This document shows positions 17,168 through 25,632 of a stretch of DNA of 64,000 bases, one piece after another. The translations under genes were made by a program, and so were the position numbers. Each line of letters begins with the position of its first letter. Within the stretch, counting starts at the first letter, position 1. The stretch covers positions 620,001-684,000 of the forward strand of contig NZ_BMGP01000002.1 of assembly GCF_014640255.1 (NCBI RefSeq), read 5' to 3'. The notes under the pieces are model-generated. The model searched no databases and had not been told where the DNA came from. It saw only the letters and a list, made by a program, of their open reading frames with translations. This DNA is from Subtercola lobariae (lineage in GTDB: Bacteria > Actinomycetota > Actinomycetes > Actinomycetales > Microbacteriaceae).

Positions 17168-17324
17168 AAACAAACTGACACGAAAGTCAACAAAGTCGTT
17201 AGGCGCGCTAGCGTCACGGCTCGCACGCGTGCAACACATTACGTCGCGGCAGGCCGATTCTGTTCAACCGGTCAATATGATTGAGACAATAGTTGTGAAC
17301 ACGTCTGCCGAGGAGAGACCACGC

Positions 17325-18695
17325 ATGAGCTCCCCCACCATCAGCCGCATCTCGTCGGAATGGCTTGCCGAACGCGTTGTCGACAGGGGCGCCGTGGGAA
17401 TCGGCGATGCCGTCGCAGCGCTCATCAGATCGGGCGAGGTCGAACGGGGCGCTCAGCTGCCGACGATACGCGAATTCGCCCGGGTCACCGGCACCAGCGT
17501 GGGCACCGTTCTGGCCGCCTGGAATTCCTTGCGCGAGGCAGGCCTCGTCGAGACCCATCGCCGCGCCGGTACGACGGTGGCCCTCGAACCCACCGTCTCG
17601 CCGCGCAGCACGCCGTTCTCCGACTGGTCGGCGATCGACCTCGCCCAAAGTGCACCCGACATCGCACTGCAGCCCGAGCTCGGTGCCGCACTGCTCTCGA
17701 CCCTCGACTCGAAGAACCTCAACGTGTTCGGGCGCGAATACATGACCGAACGGCTGCTCAGCGCGGTCGCACCGACGTGGCCGTTCGAACCCGAAGCGTG
17801 GGCGACCGCAGGCGGCGGCACCGAGGCGCTACTTCTGGCGACTGCGGCCGCGGCTCCCCCCGGCTCGCTGGTTGCGGTCGATGAACCGGTGGGCCCGGGT
17901 TTTCTCGATACGCTGCGCGATTTGCAGTTGACGGCCGTAGGCGTGGCTGCCGACGCCGAAGGCCCAACTGTGGCATCACTGCGCGAAGCGCTGAAGCAGA
18001 ACCCGGTCGCCTTCATCTTTCAGCCCGGGGCACCATTCGCGGTCAGCCACTCGGTGTCGCCGAAGCGTGCCGCCGAACTCGCCGAGGTGCTCGCGGCGCA
18101 TTCCGAGCGCGTTTGGGTCGTCGAAGACGATTCCATCGGACCACTCGCCCGCTCGGAATCACCCTCGATCGGTTCGCACTTGGCCGGCCAGGTCATTCGC
18201 ATTCGCAGCTACTGTAAGGCGTTCGGCATCGACGTCAGAACGAGCGTTCTGGCGGGCTCGAAAGAGCTGATCGACCGAACCATCGCCCTGCGCAGCCACG
18301 GCGTCGGGTCGAACAGCAGAATCTTGCAAGACACTCTGGCCTATCTCATCGGCAGCGCCGAGGCCCAAGCCTCGGTCAGCTCGGCGAAGTCGATCTACGC
18401 CGCACGGCGCACGGCCCTCACGAACGCTCTGCGAAGCGAGGGCGTCACTGTGTTCGCGGGGCCCGAGAGCGTGGTCGTCTGGGTCGAGGTGAGAGACGAG
18501 ACGGATGCCCTGCTCGCCCTCGCCCGCCAGGGAATCTCTGTGGGTGCCGGCAGTAAGTCGTTCGTGCACGCCCCATCGCGGCCGCTCTTGCGCATCTCGA
18601 TCACACAGCTGCCCGACGATAGCGTCGTGATCGGGCAGCTGGCGCGAACGATCGCGCAGGCGTCGAGCGCCAGTACCCGCGAGTATTTCGACTGA
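17325..18695 (+). CDS. MocR/GntR-family PLP-binding transcriptional regulator
   Basis: This 456-aa protein has an N-terminal GntR winged helix (residues ~25-85; RGAQLPTIREFARVTGTSVGTVLAAWNSL) joined to an aminotransferase-like domain. The PLP lysine is probably K298 in SYCKAFGIDVR, with the pyridine-binding acidic residue in WVVEDDS. ATG 17325 is chosen because GAGGAGAG lies 8 bases upstream; an open frame extends to 17229 without a site. Divergent from one LLM operon and upstream of another, it likely controls both in response to an amino compound or PLP. Confidence 0.85.
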   Translation: MSSPTISRISSEWLAERVVDRGAVGIGDAVAALIRSGEVERGAQLPTIREFARVTGTSVGTVLAAWNSLREAGLVETHRRAGTTVALEPTVSPRSTPFSDWSAIDLAQSAPDIALQPELGAALLSTLDSKNLNVFGREYMTERLLSAVAPTWPFEPEAWATAGGGTEALLLATAAAAPPGSLVAVDEPVGPGFLDTLRDLQLTAVGVAADAEGPTVASLREALKQNPVAFIFQPGAPFAVSHSVSPKRAAELAEVLAAHSERVWVVEDDSIGPLARSESPSIGSHLAGQVIRIRSYCKAFGIDVRTSVLAGSKELIDRTIALRSHGVGSNSRILQDTLAYLIGSAEAQASVSSAKSIYAARRTALTNALRSEGVTVFAGPESVVVWVEVRDETDALLALARQGISVGAGSKSFVHAPSRPLLRISITQLPDDSVVIGQLARTIAQASSASTREYFD

Positions 18696-18783
18696 GAAGG
18701 TACTTCGACTGAGAAGGTACTTCGACCGGGAGTACGTGAGCCGAGCATCCAATCGGCGAATGCCGTTCGGGCAAACAATACAG

Positions 18784-18842
18784 TTTGTTACAGCAACAAT
18801 CGGTAAGAAATCCATTGTTGCGCCCTTCACGGGCAACAATGG
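18784..18842. promoter_or_regulatory. Motif-rich operator region before the LLM at 18882
   Basis: It contains TTTGTTAC (18784-18791, reverse of GTAACAAA), CAACAAT (18794-18800), and an inverted repeat CCATTGTTG (18812-18820) / CAACAATGG (18834-18842). The last pair forms 9-bp perfect arms 40 bp before the LLM start, suitable for a dimeric regulator such as the neighbouring MocR protein. Confidence 0.5.
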
Positions 18843-18881
18843 CGGTAACACATACGTCTACCCGTGGAGGAACGATCCCCT

Positions 18882-20321
18882 ATGTCAGCATCAGGCGCAA
18901 GCCGGCAGATCAAACTGGGCGCTGTGCTCACCGGAGTCGGTGGCCCCGGGCACTTCAATACCTGGCTCGACCCGCAGATTCCGACCAACGCGAGCATCGA
19001 CATCAATTGGTACATCGAGCAAGCGCGCATCGCTGAAGAGGCCAAGTTCGACCTCGTATTCATCGTCGACAGCCAGTTCATCACCGCGAACTCGCCGCCG
19101 CACTACCTCAACCGGCTCGAGCCGCTGACACTGCTCTCGGCACTGGCTGTCTCGACCAAGAACATCGGTCTCGTCGGCACTCTCACGACCTCGTACAACG
19201 ATCCGTTCTTCATCGCGCGCCGCTTCGGCTCGCTCGATGTCATCAGCGGCGGCCGCGCCGGCTGGAACGTGGTGACCAGTGGCGACGCCGGAACCGCTGG
19301 CAACTTCAGCCTCGACGAGCACTACGACTACGACACCCGCTACGGCCGCGCGCTCGAGAACGTGCGCGTCGCCCAGGGCCTCTGGGATTCGTACGAAGAC
19401 GACGCTTTTCCCGCCGACCGCGAGACGAAGGTCTTTCTCGACCCGTCGAAGCAGCACACGCTGAACCACCGCGGCGAGTACTACCACGTCGAAGGCCCGC
19501 TGAACCTGTCGCGTTCGCCGCAGGGTCAGCCAGTCATCTTCCAGGCCGGCGACTCAGAGCAGGGTCGAGACCTGGGCGCCGAGATCGGCGAGGGCATCTT
19601 CACCCACGCGCCCACTATCGAGATCGCGCAGGCCTTCTACGCCGACATCAAGTCGCGCGCAGCCGCGAAGGGGCGCAACCCCGACCACGTTTTGATCGTG
19701 CCGGGCGTTTCGGTGTTCGTCGGCGACACCGACGAAGAGGCGCGCGAAATCGAGCGCACCACGCAACTGGCCGACGGCGGTTTCGAACAGTCACTGGCCG
19801 AGTTCGGGCGCGCGTTCGCGTGGCACGACTTCCGTCAGTACGATCTAGATGCGCCGTTCCCTGACGACGTGCTGAAGTACGCGGAGCGCGGCTTCTACAC
19901 CCAGGCCGTGAAGGTCGTCGAGCTGGCTGCCGCGCAGAACCTGACGTTGCGCCAGGTCATCGAGATCACCTCGAGCCCCCGCCGCGGTCCGTTCGTCGGC
20001 TCGCCCGAGACGGTGGCGAACGAGTTGCAGCGCTGGTTCGATGGCCGAGCACTCGACGGCTTCAACATTCACGTCGGGCATCCTGACCAGTTCAAGCGGC
20101 TGATCGACGAGGTACTGCCGATTCTGCGCGACCGTGGTCTGCTGCGCCGCGAGTACGAAGGTACGACCCTGCGCGAGAACCTCGGCCTGCCGTTCGTCGA
20201 GAACCGCTACACCGTGGCACGGAATGCTGCGGAGTCAGCGCAGCCGCAATCAGCCTCAACCGACGAGCAGAAGAACGACGTACGCGAAGACGCCGCAGAG
20301 GCACTCGTCTCGTCGCACTGA
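18882..20321 (+). CDS. LLM-class flavin monooxygenase, NtaA/SnaA/DszA family
   Basis: This 479-aa protein has IKLGAVLTGVGGPGHFNTW, FDLVFIVDSQFITANSPPHYLNRLEP, SLDVISGGRAGWN, PVIFQAGDSEQGRDLGAE, VGSPETVANELQRWF and TLRENLGLP. I start it at ATG 18882, preceded by GTGGAGGAAC; a GTG at 18864 is possible but lies within the ribosome site. It follows mocR on the same strand after an operator-like region, so it is probably under that regulator. The C-terminal ~35 residues are variable and charged. Confidence 0.85.
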   Translation: MSASGASRQIKLGAVLTGVGGPGHFNTWLDPQIPTNASIDINWYIEQARIAEEAKFDLVFIVDSQFITANSPPHYLNRLEPLTLLSALAVSTKNIGLVGTLTTSYNDPFFIARRFGSLDVISGGRAGWNVVTSGDAGTAGNFSLDEHYDYDTRYGRALENVRVAQGLWDSYEDDAFPADRETKVFLDPSKQHTLNHRGEYYHVEGPLNLSRSPQGQPVIFQAGDSEQGRDLGAEIGEGIFTHAPTIEIAQAFYADIKSRAAAKGRNPDHVLIVPGVSVFVGDTDEEAREIERTTQLADGGFEQSLAEFGRAFAWHDFRQYDLDAPFPDDVLKYAERGFYTQAVKVVELAAAQNLTLRQVIEITSSPRRGPFVGSPETVANELQRWFDGRALDGFNIHVGHPDQFKRLIDEVLPILRDRGLLRREYEGTTLRENLGLPFVENRYTVARNAAESAQPQSASTDEQKNDVREDAAEALVSSH

Positions 20322-20436
20322 CGCGAGTCATCAACCGCCGCACTACTCGAGCGGGTAGCGCTCGGCCGGGCCGCAGGATGCCCGTGCCGAGCCCTACCCG
20401 CTCCACCGCGTCTCCGCCGTGTCTCCGCCACGAAGT

Positions 20437-20494
20437 GAGCCCGTTACGCCGCATTGAGACCGGTATAGCGGGCTCTTTGCGGCGTAACGGGCTC
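20437..20494. repeat. Long perfect inverted repeat between convergent genes
   Basis: Arms 20437-20453 (GAGCCCGTTACGCCGCA) and 20478-20494 are perfect 17-bp reverse complements around a 24-base spacer. It lies between the convergent LLM and DUF1684 genes. There is no T-run, so it may be a transcription roadblock, a dimer site or a repeat element. Confidence 0.7.
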
Positions 20495-20524
20495 GGCGCA
20501 CGGCGGCTATGCGGCCGCGGCCGC

Positions 20525-20562
20525 GCGCAGAGCAGAGCAGAGCAGAGCAGAGCAGAGCAGAG
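20525..20562. repeat. Short tandem repeat (AGCAG)n
   Basis: About seven copies of the 5-mer AGCAG lie in non-coding DNA. The rest of the interval between 20322 and 20653 (332 bases) holds the inverted repeat above and no supported gene. Confidence 0.8.
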
Positions 20563-20653
20563 CAAAGCCAGCGTTGCGCAAAGGGAGACCCTATCGCTGC
20601 GGTGTGCCGGTGCGACACGGCGACAGCGCAGCCGGCGCAGCGCAGCGCGCCGC

Positions 20654-21487
20654 TCAGTCGGCGAAGACCGGAGTCTTCTCGCCCGCCTCGATGGCGACCA
20701 CGAGCCGGTTCTGCGCCGGCGCCAGCGGGCACGGCGAGTAGTTCGTGTAGGCGCACTGCAGGTTGCCCGTGCGGTTGAAGTCGAGCTCGATAGGCCCGCC
20801 CTCGGCAGGCAGCTCGGCCGCGATACGTCTGCTCGCACGGTACGTGCTGACGCCGCTCGTGCCATCGGTGAACACCGCGAACGCGCCGCCGCCCGCGGCA
20901 CCGCCGGCTAAGAACAGCAGACGGTTCGTGGTGCCATCGAGGTCGAAGACCACCTCGCCCAGGGCATCGTGCTGATGTGTGATGCCGTCGATCGCAGCAT
21001 CGATCGCCGTGTCGCGCGGCGCCTCGAACGGCACGTACTCGCCCCGAACGATCCATCGCGGGTCGGGCGCGAACGCCGGCGTCTCTACGTATGATTCACG
21101 CAAGCCGTGGGCTGGGTCGATGGGTCGCAGCAGGGTGATTCCCCCGCGCTTCGAGAGTTCGACCACGACCTCATCGAACCGGGCATCGCGACGAAACTCG
21201 CGTTCGGCGACCGGCGCGAAAACAAAACGGCCGTGCACGGGGTCTTCGTCGACGGTCAGCCGCTCTTCGTCAGAGAGTTCCACCACGACACCCTCGTCGC
21301 TGACGCTCCACGCACCGGGAACCTCGGCAAAACGTTGCGCCGTCTCGCCGAGCTTGTAGACCGCCGCGTAAGAGAGAAAGCCATAAGCGTCACGCCGGCG
21401 TTCTTCGTTCTGCGCACGCCAGGCATACCAGGCGGCTTCGAATTCGGGCCGATCAACAACAGGGGTTGTGGGTTCTGTGAGAGTCAT
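20654..21487 (-). CDS. DUF1684 domain-containing protein
   Basis: This 277-aa protein has the DUF1684 end signature: IELDFNRTGNLQCAYTNYSPCPLAP followed by NRL, and ITLLRPIDPAHG with RWIVRGEYVPF earlier. The N-terminal part starts with WYAWRAQNEERRRDAYGFLS. The function of DUF1684 is not known to me, though it is widespread in Actinobacteria and Bacteroidetes. ATG 21487 is preferred over an upstream start at 21520. It shares a promoter region bearing a GTAACAAA motif at 21522-21529 and follows an LLM on the same strand, suggesting co-regulation with the cluster. Confidence 0.75.
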   Translation of the reverse strand: MTLTEPTTPVVDRPEFEAAWYAWRAQNEERRRDAYGFLSYAAVYKLGETAQRFAEVPGAWSVSDEGVVVELSDEERLTVDEDPVHGRFVFAPVAEREFRRDARFDEVVVELSKRGGITLLRPIDPAHGLRESYVETPAFAPDPRWIVRGEYVPFEAPRDTAIDAAIDGITHQHDALGEVVFDLDGTTNRLLFLAGGAAGGGAFAVFTDGTSGVSTYRASRRIAAELPAEGGPIELDFNRTGNLQCAYTNYSPCPLAPAQNRLVVAIEAGEKTPVFAD

Positions 21488-21565
21488 GGCGTCAGCGTAG
21501 CGACAAACGATTCGGCACACTGTAACAAACGAAACAAACGTCGGTTCCGGATGCCTCGCCTCAGC

Positions 21566-22576
21566 TCACCGCGTTGCGAGAGCCGCCCCCAGCGGCAGCC
21601 GCGGGTAGATCTCATCGGCAATGACGCGCAAGCCCTCGCTGAACTCGCGCGAGGCGTTGGGCAGCGGAATCGAGAACAAATAGTCCGTCGACCTGGCTAC
21701 CGCGGCATCGTCTGCGAGCTGCTCGCCGATTTCGTCGGGGCTGCCGTAGTAGACGTTCGATTGCTTCAAGAACTGTTCGGGTGAAGTCGCCCCGAATCCG
21801 GTGTACTGCCGAGGGTTGGCAGCGAAGTCGGCGGTGATCAGGGCCAGAGCATCTGCCCGCGACTCGGCCGGCAGCACCGCTCGCGAAACACCGATGCGCG
21901 GAGCCGCGTCAGCGGAGTACGCCTCGAGGTAGCGGTCGATCAGGGCGGACTGCACGGGCCCGGTGTCGCCCTCGAAGGCGAGGCGGTGCAACAAGAGACC
22001 GTCACCTGAGCGGCCGATGGCCTCGGCGTTGCCCGGCGTCGCCGTGGCTTGCCACACCCGCGAGAGCAATGGCCGCGGCGACGGGTACACGTTCAGCGGT
22101 TTGTCACCGCCGTCGATGACGCCTTCGAGCGCGAACTTCAGTCGGGCGAGGCTGTCGTCGTACAAAGTGTCTTTGTTGTCTTCAGAGAGTTCGAAAGCCT
22201 GAAAGGCCGGGGTCGAGAAGCCTCGACCGTTGCTCTTGCCTACCCCGAATTCGAGCCGCCCGCCGCTGAGGTAGTCGGTCACGGCCGCGGTCTCGGCGAG
22301 ACGGATGGGGTGGTCGAAGACCACGGGAATGATCGCAGTTCCGAGCCGAATGCTGCTCGTGCGCTGCGCCGCCGCAGCCAAGAACGTCAGGGCCGACGGC
22401 AGCCCGATGGGCGCGAAATGAGCTTCGGCAATCCACGCTACTTCGTAGCCAGAACGCTCTGCCTGCTCGACGACGTCGAGCGCTTCGCCGTAAACACGGG
22501 CGGGATTCGTATCAGCCGGCGTCTGCAAGAAAAGAGACAGCCCTGGCCGGGGTGCTCTGTTAACGAAATCAGTCAC
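21566..22576 (-). CDS. LLM-class flavin monooxygenase, short luciferase-like branch
   Basis: About 336 aa. It shows LSLFLQTPADTNPARVYGEALD, YEVAWIAEAHFAPIGLPSALTF, RLGTAIIPVVFDHPIRLAETAAVTDYLSGGRLEFGVGKSNGRG. I chose GTG 22576 because GGAGG sits about 9 bases upstream (in the region that would otherwise encode MEERA); ATG 22589-22591 is the alternative. It is divergent from the peptide-type ABC operon at 22859, with two GTAACAAA motifs between. The substrate is unknown. Confidence 0.8.
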   Translation of the reverse strand: MTDFVNRAPRPGLSLFLQTPADTNPARVYGEALDVVEQAERSGYEVAWIAEAHFAPIGLPSALTFLAAAAQRTSSIRLGTAIIPVVFDHPIRLAETAAVTDYLSGGRLEFGVGKSNGRGFSTPAFQAFELSEDNKDTLYDDSLARLKFALEGVIDGGDKPLNVYPSPRPLLSRVWQATATPGNAEAIGRSGDGLLLHRLAFEGDTGPVQSALIDRYLEAYSADAAPRIGVSRAVLPAESRADALALITADFAANPRQYTGFGATSPEQFLKQSNVYYGSPDEIGEQLADDAAVARSTDYLFSIPLPNASREFSEGLRVIADEIYPRLPLGAALATR

Positions 22577-22654
22577 GGCACGTTCCTCCATCAATCACGC
22601 ATCAATCAAGCTCACGATCGTTGCGAGCATAGACATCTCAGCATTGTTTCGCCG

Positions 22655-22720
22655 CTTTGTGACAACAAAGAGACTCTTAGCAGACGCTTTTCGTAACAAA
22701 ATCAGGCTTTTCGTAACAAA
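22655..22720. promoter_or_regulatory. Operator candidates in the LLM/ABC divergent promoter
   Basis: CTTTGT (22655-22660) and ACAAAG (22665-22670) form an inverted repeat around GACA. Then GCTTTTCGTAACAAAA occurs twice 20 bp apart, giving GTAACAAA at 22693-22700 and 22713-22720. Two sites spaced 20 bp lie on the same face of the helix. Confidence 0.5.
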
Positions 22721-22858
22721 AAAGCGACATCGAAAGCCCCTATGTAAGCATGAGTCACGGCCACCCCGCCGAGCCTGTTCTCGTAACGCATGCACCGTGT
22801 TCACGTGAGCGCAGGTCACCCGAATTGCACCCAGCGCACAGCACCTACTTGGAGAACC

Positions 22859-24424
22859 ATGAAGACCAAAACCCGCGGCCTGGCAATCGCCAGCGCCCTC
22901 GTTGCCACAAGCCTCGCGCTTGTCGGTTGCTCATCGGGCGGTGACTCGAGCGCCTCTTCGGCGAGCTCAACCCCCGTCGACGGCGGCACCATCACCTGGG
23001 CTTACACCAGTGTGGCCGCGAACTGGGATCCGGTGGTCATCGGTGGAACCGCAGGTACCTACCTGACGACGCCGATCTTCGCGTCGTTGTTCACCCTCGA
23101 CTCCGACCACAACATCGTTCCCGACCTGGCAAGCGGATTCGACTACAACACTGCTGGCGATCAGATCACGATCCACCTCAAGACGGGCCTGACCTTTCAA
23201 GACGGCACGCCGATAAACGCCGCTGCGGTCAAGTTCAACATCGACCGCATCTTCTCTCAAACGAACTCAGCGTTGAAGGCCGTGTACGCCGATGTGAAAG
23301 ACGCCGTCGTGGTCGACGATGCGACCGTTCAACTCGACCTGAAGCAGCCCGATTACCAAATTCCGTACATCCTCGCGGAAAAAACCGGCGAACTCGCGAG
23401 CCCGACCGCGGTGCAGAAAGACCCGACCGCGTTCAATGCGACCGCACCCGTGGGAGCCGGCCCCTTCATCGTGAAGGAACTCGTTCCCGGTGACCATGTC
23501 ACGCTAGAGAAGTGGCCCGGCTACTGGAATGCCGCGAACATCCACATCGATACACTGCGAATCAACCTCGGAGTCAACCCGACGACGTTGGTCTCAGCGC
23601 TGCAGTCGGGAGATGCCAACTTCGCCACTCTCACCCCTGACCTCATCGACTCGGCCACACAGGCCGGGCTGACGGTCGAGGACACCAAGTCGTGGGGCTC
23701 GACCTTCTTGAGCCTGAACACGAATCAGGCGCCCTTCAACAACCCGGCCGTCGTCAAGGCGATCCGGTTGGCAACCAACCCCGACCAGTACGTTCAACAG
23801 CTGGCATTCGGTAAGGGTCAGTCGAACTATCAGCCGTTCCCTCAGGGTCACCCGGATTTCGTTCAGGCGCTCACGACTGAGAACACGTACAACGTCGACC
23901 AGGCGAAGTCCACGTTGTCAGCAGCCGGCATTCAGCCTGGGCAGATCTCGTTCGACGTGCCCTTCATCAACGTCAACGGCTTCGACAAGGTGGGCGAAGT
24001 TCTGAAGTCGCAACTCGCCGCAGTCGGAATCACGGTCAACCTTCAGAGTGACGACTACGCGACGTGGGCGAAAGGCTACTTCGGTAAGACCTTCGGGGCA
24101 TCGCTTTACGGCTGGGTCGGTCGCGACTCGCCGGTCGCCGCCATCTCAGACCAGTACGACAGCCTGGGTGTGCTGAACCTCAGCTCGCCGAACGTCTCAC
24201 CTGACCTGACAGCAGCGTTGGCGAAGGCGCGTTCGACGCCGATCGACTCGCCCGACTACGACACCAACCTGCAGGCGGCAGCGAAGATCGGCTACGAAAC
24301 GGCCAGCAACGTCTCGCTGTACACCTACTCGACTCCCCTCGCCCTGGGCGCCGGTGTTTCGAACCTGCCCACCGTCGACGGGTTCATCGACTGGACGGGT
24401 GTGTACATCACTCCCGGCAACTAG
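22859..24424 (+). CDS. ABC transporter substrate-binding lipoprotein (Dpp/Opp/SBP_bac_5 type)
   Basis: This 521-aa protein has a lipoprotein signal peptide (TRGLAIASALVATSLALVGC, lipobox LVGC at ~residue 21) and a SBP_bac_5 body (DGGTITWAYTSVAANWDPV, DITIHLK-like GDQITIHLKTGLTFQDGTPI, SGDANFATLTPDLIDSA). ATG 22859 follows TTGGAG; an upstream ATG at 22790 lacks a signal-peptide context. It heads an operon of two permeases, two ATPases, an LLM and an FAD hydroxylase, so the ligand may be an organosulfur compound or small peptide. Confidence 0.85.
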   Translation: MKTKTRGLAIASALVATSLALVGCSSGGDSSASSASSTPVDGGTITWAYTSVAANWDPVVIGGTAGTYLTTPIFASLFTLDSDHNIVPDLASGFDYNTAGDQITIHLKTGLTFQDGTPINAAAVKFNIDRIFSQTNSALKAVYADVKDAVVVDDATVQLDLKQPDYQIPYILAEKTGELASPTAVQKDPTAFNATAPVGAGPFIVKELVPGDHVTLEKWPGYWNAANIHIDTLRINLGVNPTTLVSALQSGDANFATLTPDLIDSATQAGLTVEDTKSWGSTFLSLNTNQAPFNNPAVVKAIRLATNPDQYVQQLAFGKGQSNYQPFPQGHPDFVQALTTENTYNVDQAKSTLSAAGIQPGQISFDVPFINVNGFDKVGEVLKSQLAAVGITVNLQSDDYATWAKGYFGKTFGASLYGWVGRDSPVAAISDQYDSLGVLNLSSPNVSPDLTAALAKARSTPIDSPDYDTNLQAAAKIGYETASNVSLYTYSTPLALGAGVSNLPTVDGFIDWTGVYITPGN

Positions 24425-24430
24425 CCGACA

Positions 24431-24482
24431 GGTTCTGGGTCTCGGGATGACCGTTCAATCGGTCATCCCGAGACCCAGAACC
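24431..24482 (+). terminator. Perfect 22-bp stem hairpin after the substrate-binding gene
   Basis: Arms 24431-24452 and 24461-24482 are perfectly complementary around the 8-base loop GTTCAATC. The hairpin starts 6 bases after the stop codon and lacks a T-run. Between a binding-protein gene and its permeases, such a structure typically partially terminates or protects the 5' message, giving more binding protein than permease. Confidence 0.65.
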
Positions 24483-24560
24483 ACAGCTCAACCCAGCACG
24501 TCGCAAGCGCCGCACCGACCCACCACCCGCACGATCTGATCCTGGAAAGGAGAACGACCG

Positions 24561-25628
24561 ATGACCGCATCGACAGTAGCGCCACCCACGCCGAAGACGG
24601 CACCGAGCAGCAGCCCGAGTACCAGCGACCGCGAACCTGCACAACGACCTAGGGGAATCTTCTGGCATCGGGTACAGCGTGTTCTGCGCTCGGTGTGGAA
24701 GCCCATCAGCATCTTCATTCCGGTCTTCATTCTCGCCACCTTCTTCACCTTTCTTTTGGGCGCGGTGAGTGGCCGAAGCCCCGCCGCACTCCAGCTCGGC
24801 GATTCCGCCACGCCTGACGCCGTCGCTGCGCTCAACCATCAGTTCGGTCTCGATCAACCCTTCTTCGTTCGCTATTTCGACTGGCTCGGAACACTTCTGA
24901 GCGGCAATTTCGGCAACAGCTGGGTGAGTGGCGTTCCGGTAGCCAAGCTTCTGGGCGACAGAGCGGTCGTCAGCCTCTCGGTTGCCGGGCTCGCTCTGCT
25001 CATCGGGCTGGTCTTCGGATTCATTCTCGGAGCTGTGGCCGCACATTTTCAGACCCGCTGGCCCGACCGAGTGATCACAACGGGCACAACGGTCATCTCT
25101 GTGCTGCCCCCGTTCGTCGTGGGCATCGCGCTGATCGCCGTGTTCGCGATCTGGCTGCGCTGGTTGCCGGCCGTCGGATTCGTACCGATCACCAAAGGCT
25201 TTTGGCCGTGGGCGAGCCACCTCATCCTGCCGGCCGTCGCCTTGAGCTTCGATACGGTGTCTGACGTCGCCAGGCAGTTGCGCACCGGCCTCGTCTCGGT
25301 CTACCGAGAGAACTATGTGATCGGGGCCACTGTTCGAGGCATCGGCCCTCGACGGGTCTTCTGGGTACACGTTCTTCGCAATGGCGTCGGGCCTGCCCTT
25401 TCGGTTCTGGGACTCAAGTTTCCGGCGTTGCTCGGTGGCGCAGTGCTCATCGAGTCGATTTTCGGCCTCGCAGGCTACGGCGTTTTCGCTGCTCAGTCGG
25501 CAGTGAGCGGCGACGTGCCCTCTGTTCAGGCCGTGCTCGTCATCTCTGTGGTTCTGGTCGTGGTGTTCAACCTGCTGGTGAACGTCGTGCTCAATCGCCT
25601 CATTCCTTCGGCAGCACGAGGAGTGTGA
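24561..25628 (+). CDS. ABC transporter permease (DppB-like)
   Basis: This 355-aa inner-membrane protein has an N-terminal cytoplasmic extension of ~50 residues, then six likely membrane segments. The DppB pattern shows in FGLDQPFFVRYFDWLGTLLSGNFG, FVVGIALIAVFAIWLRWLPAVG and the EAA-like loop YVIGATVRGIGPRRVFWVHVLRN. Ribosome site AAAGGAG precedes the ATG. It pairs with the next permease to form the channel of the importer that starts at 22859. Confidence 0.85.
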   Translation: MTASTVAPPTPKTAPSSSPSTSDREPAQRPRGIFWHRVQRVLRSVWKPISIFIPVFILATFFTFLLGAVSGRSPAALQLGDSATPDAVAALNHQFGLDQPFFVRYFDWLGTLLSGNFGNSWVSGVPVAKLLGDRAVVSLSVAGLALLIGLVFGFILGAVAAHFQTRWPDRVITTGTTVISVLPPFVVGIALIAVFAIWLRWLPAVGFVPITKGFWPWASHLILPAVALSFDTVSDVARQLRTGLVSVYRENYVIGATVRGIGPRRVFWVHVLRNGVGPALSVLGLKFPALLGGAVLIESIFGLAGYGVFAAQSAVSGDVPSVQAVLVISVVLVVVFNLLVNVVLNRLIPSAARGV

Positions 25629-25632
25629 CGTC

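Noticed and set aside
24431-24482. Intrinsic terminator that ends the ABC operon after the first gene
   Set aside because: There is no T-run, and the permease with its own ribosome site follows 78 bp later; partial termination or RNA stabilisation fits better.
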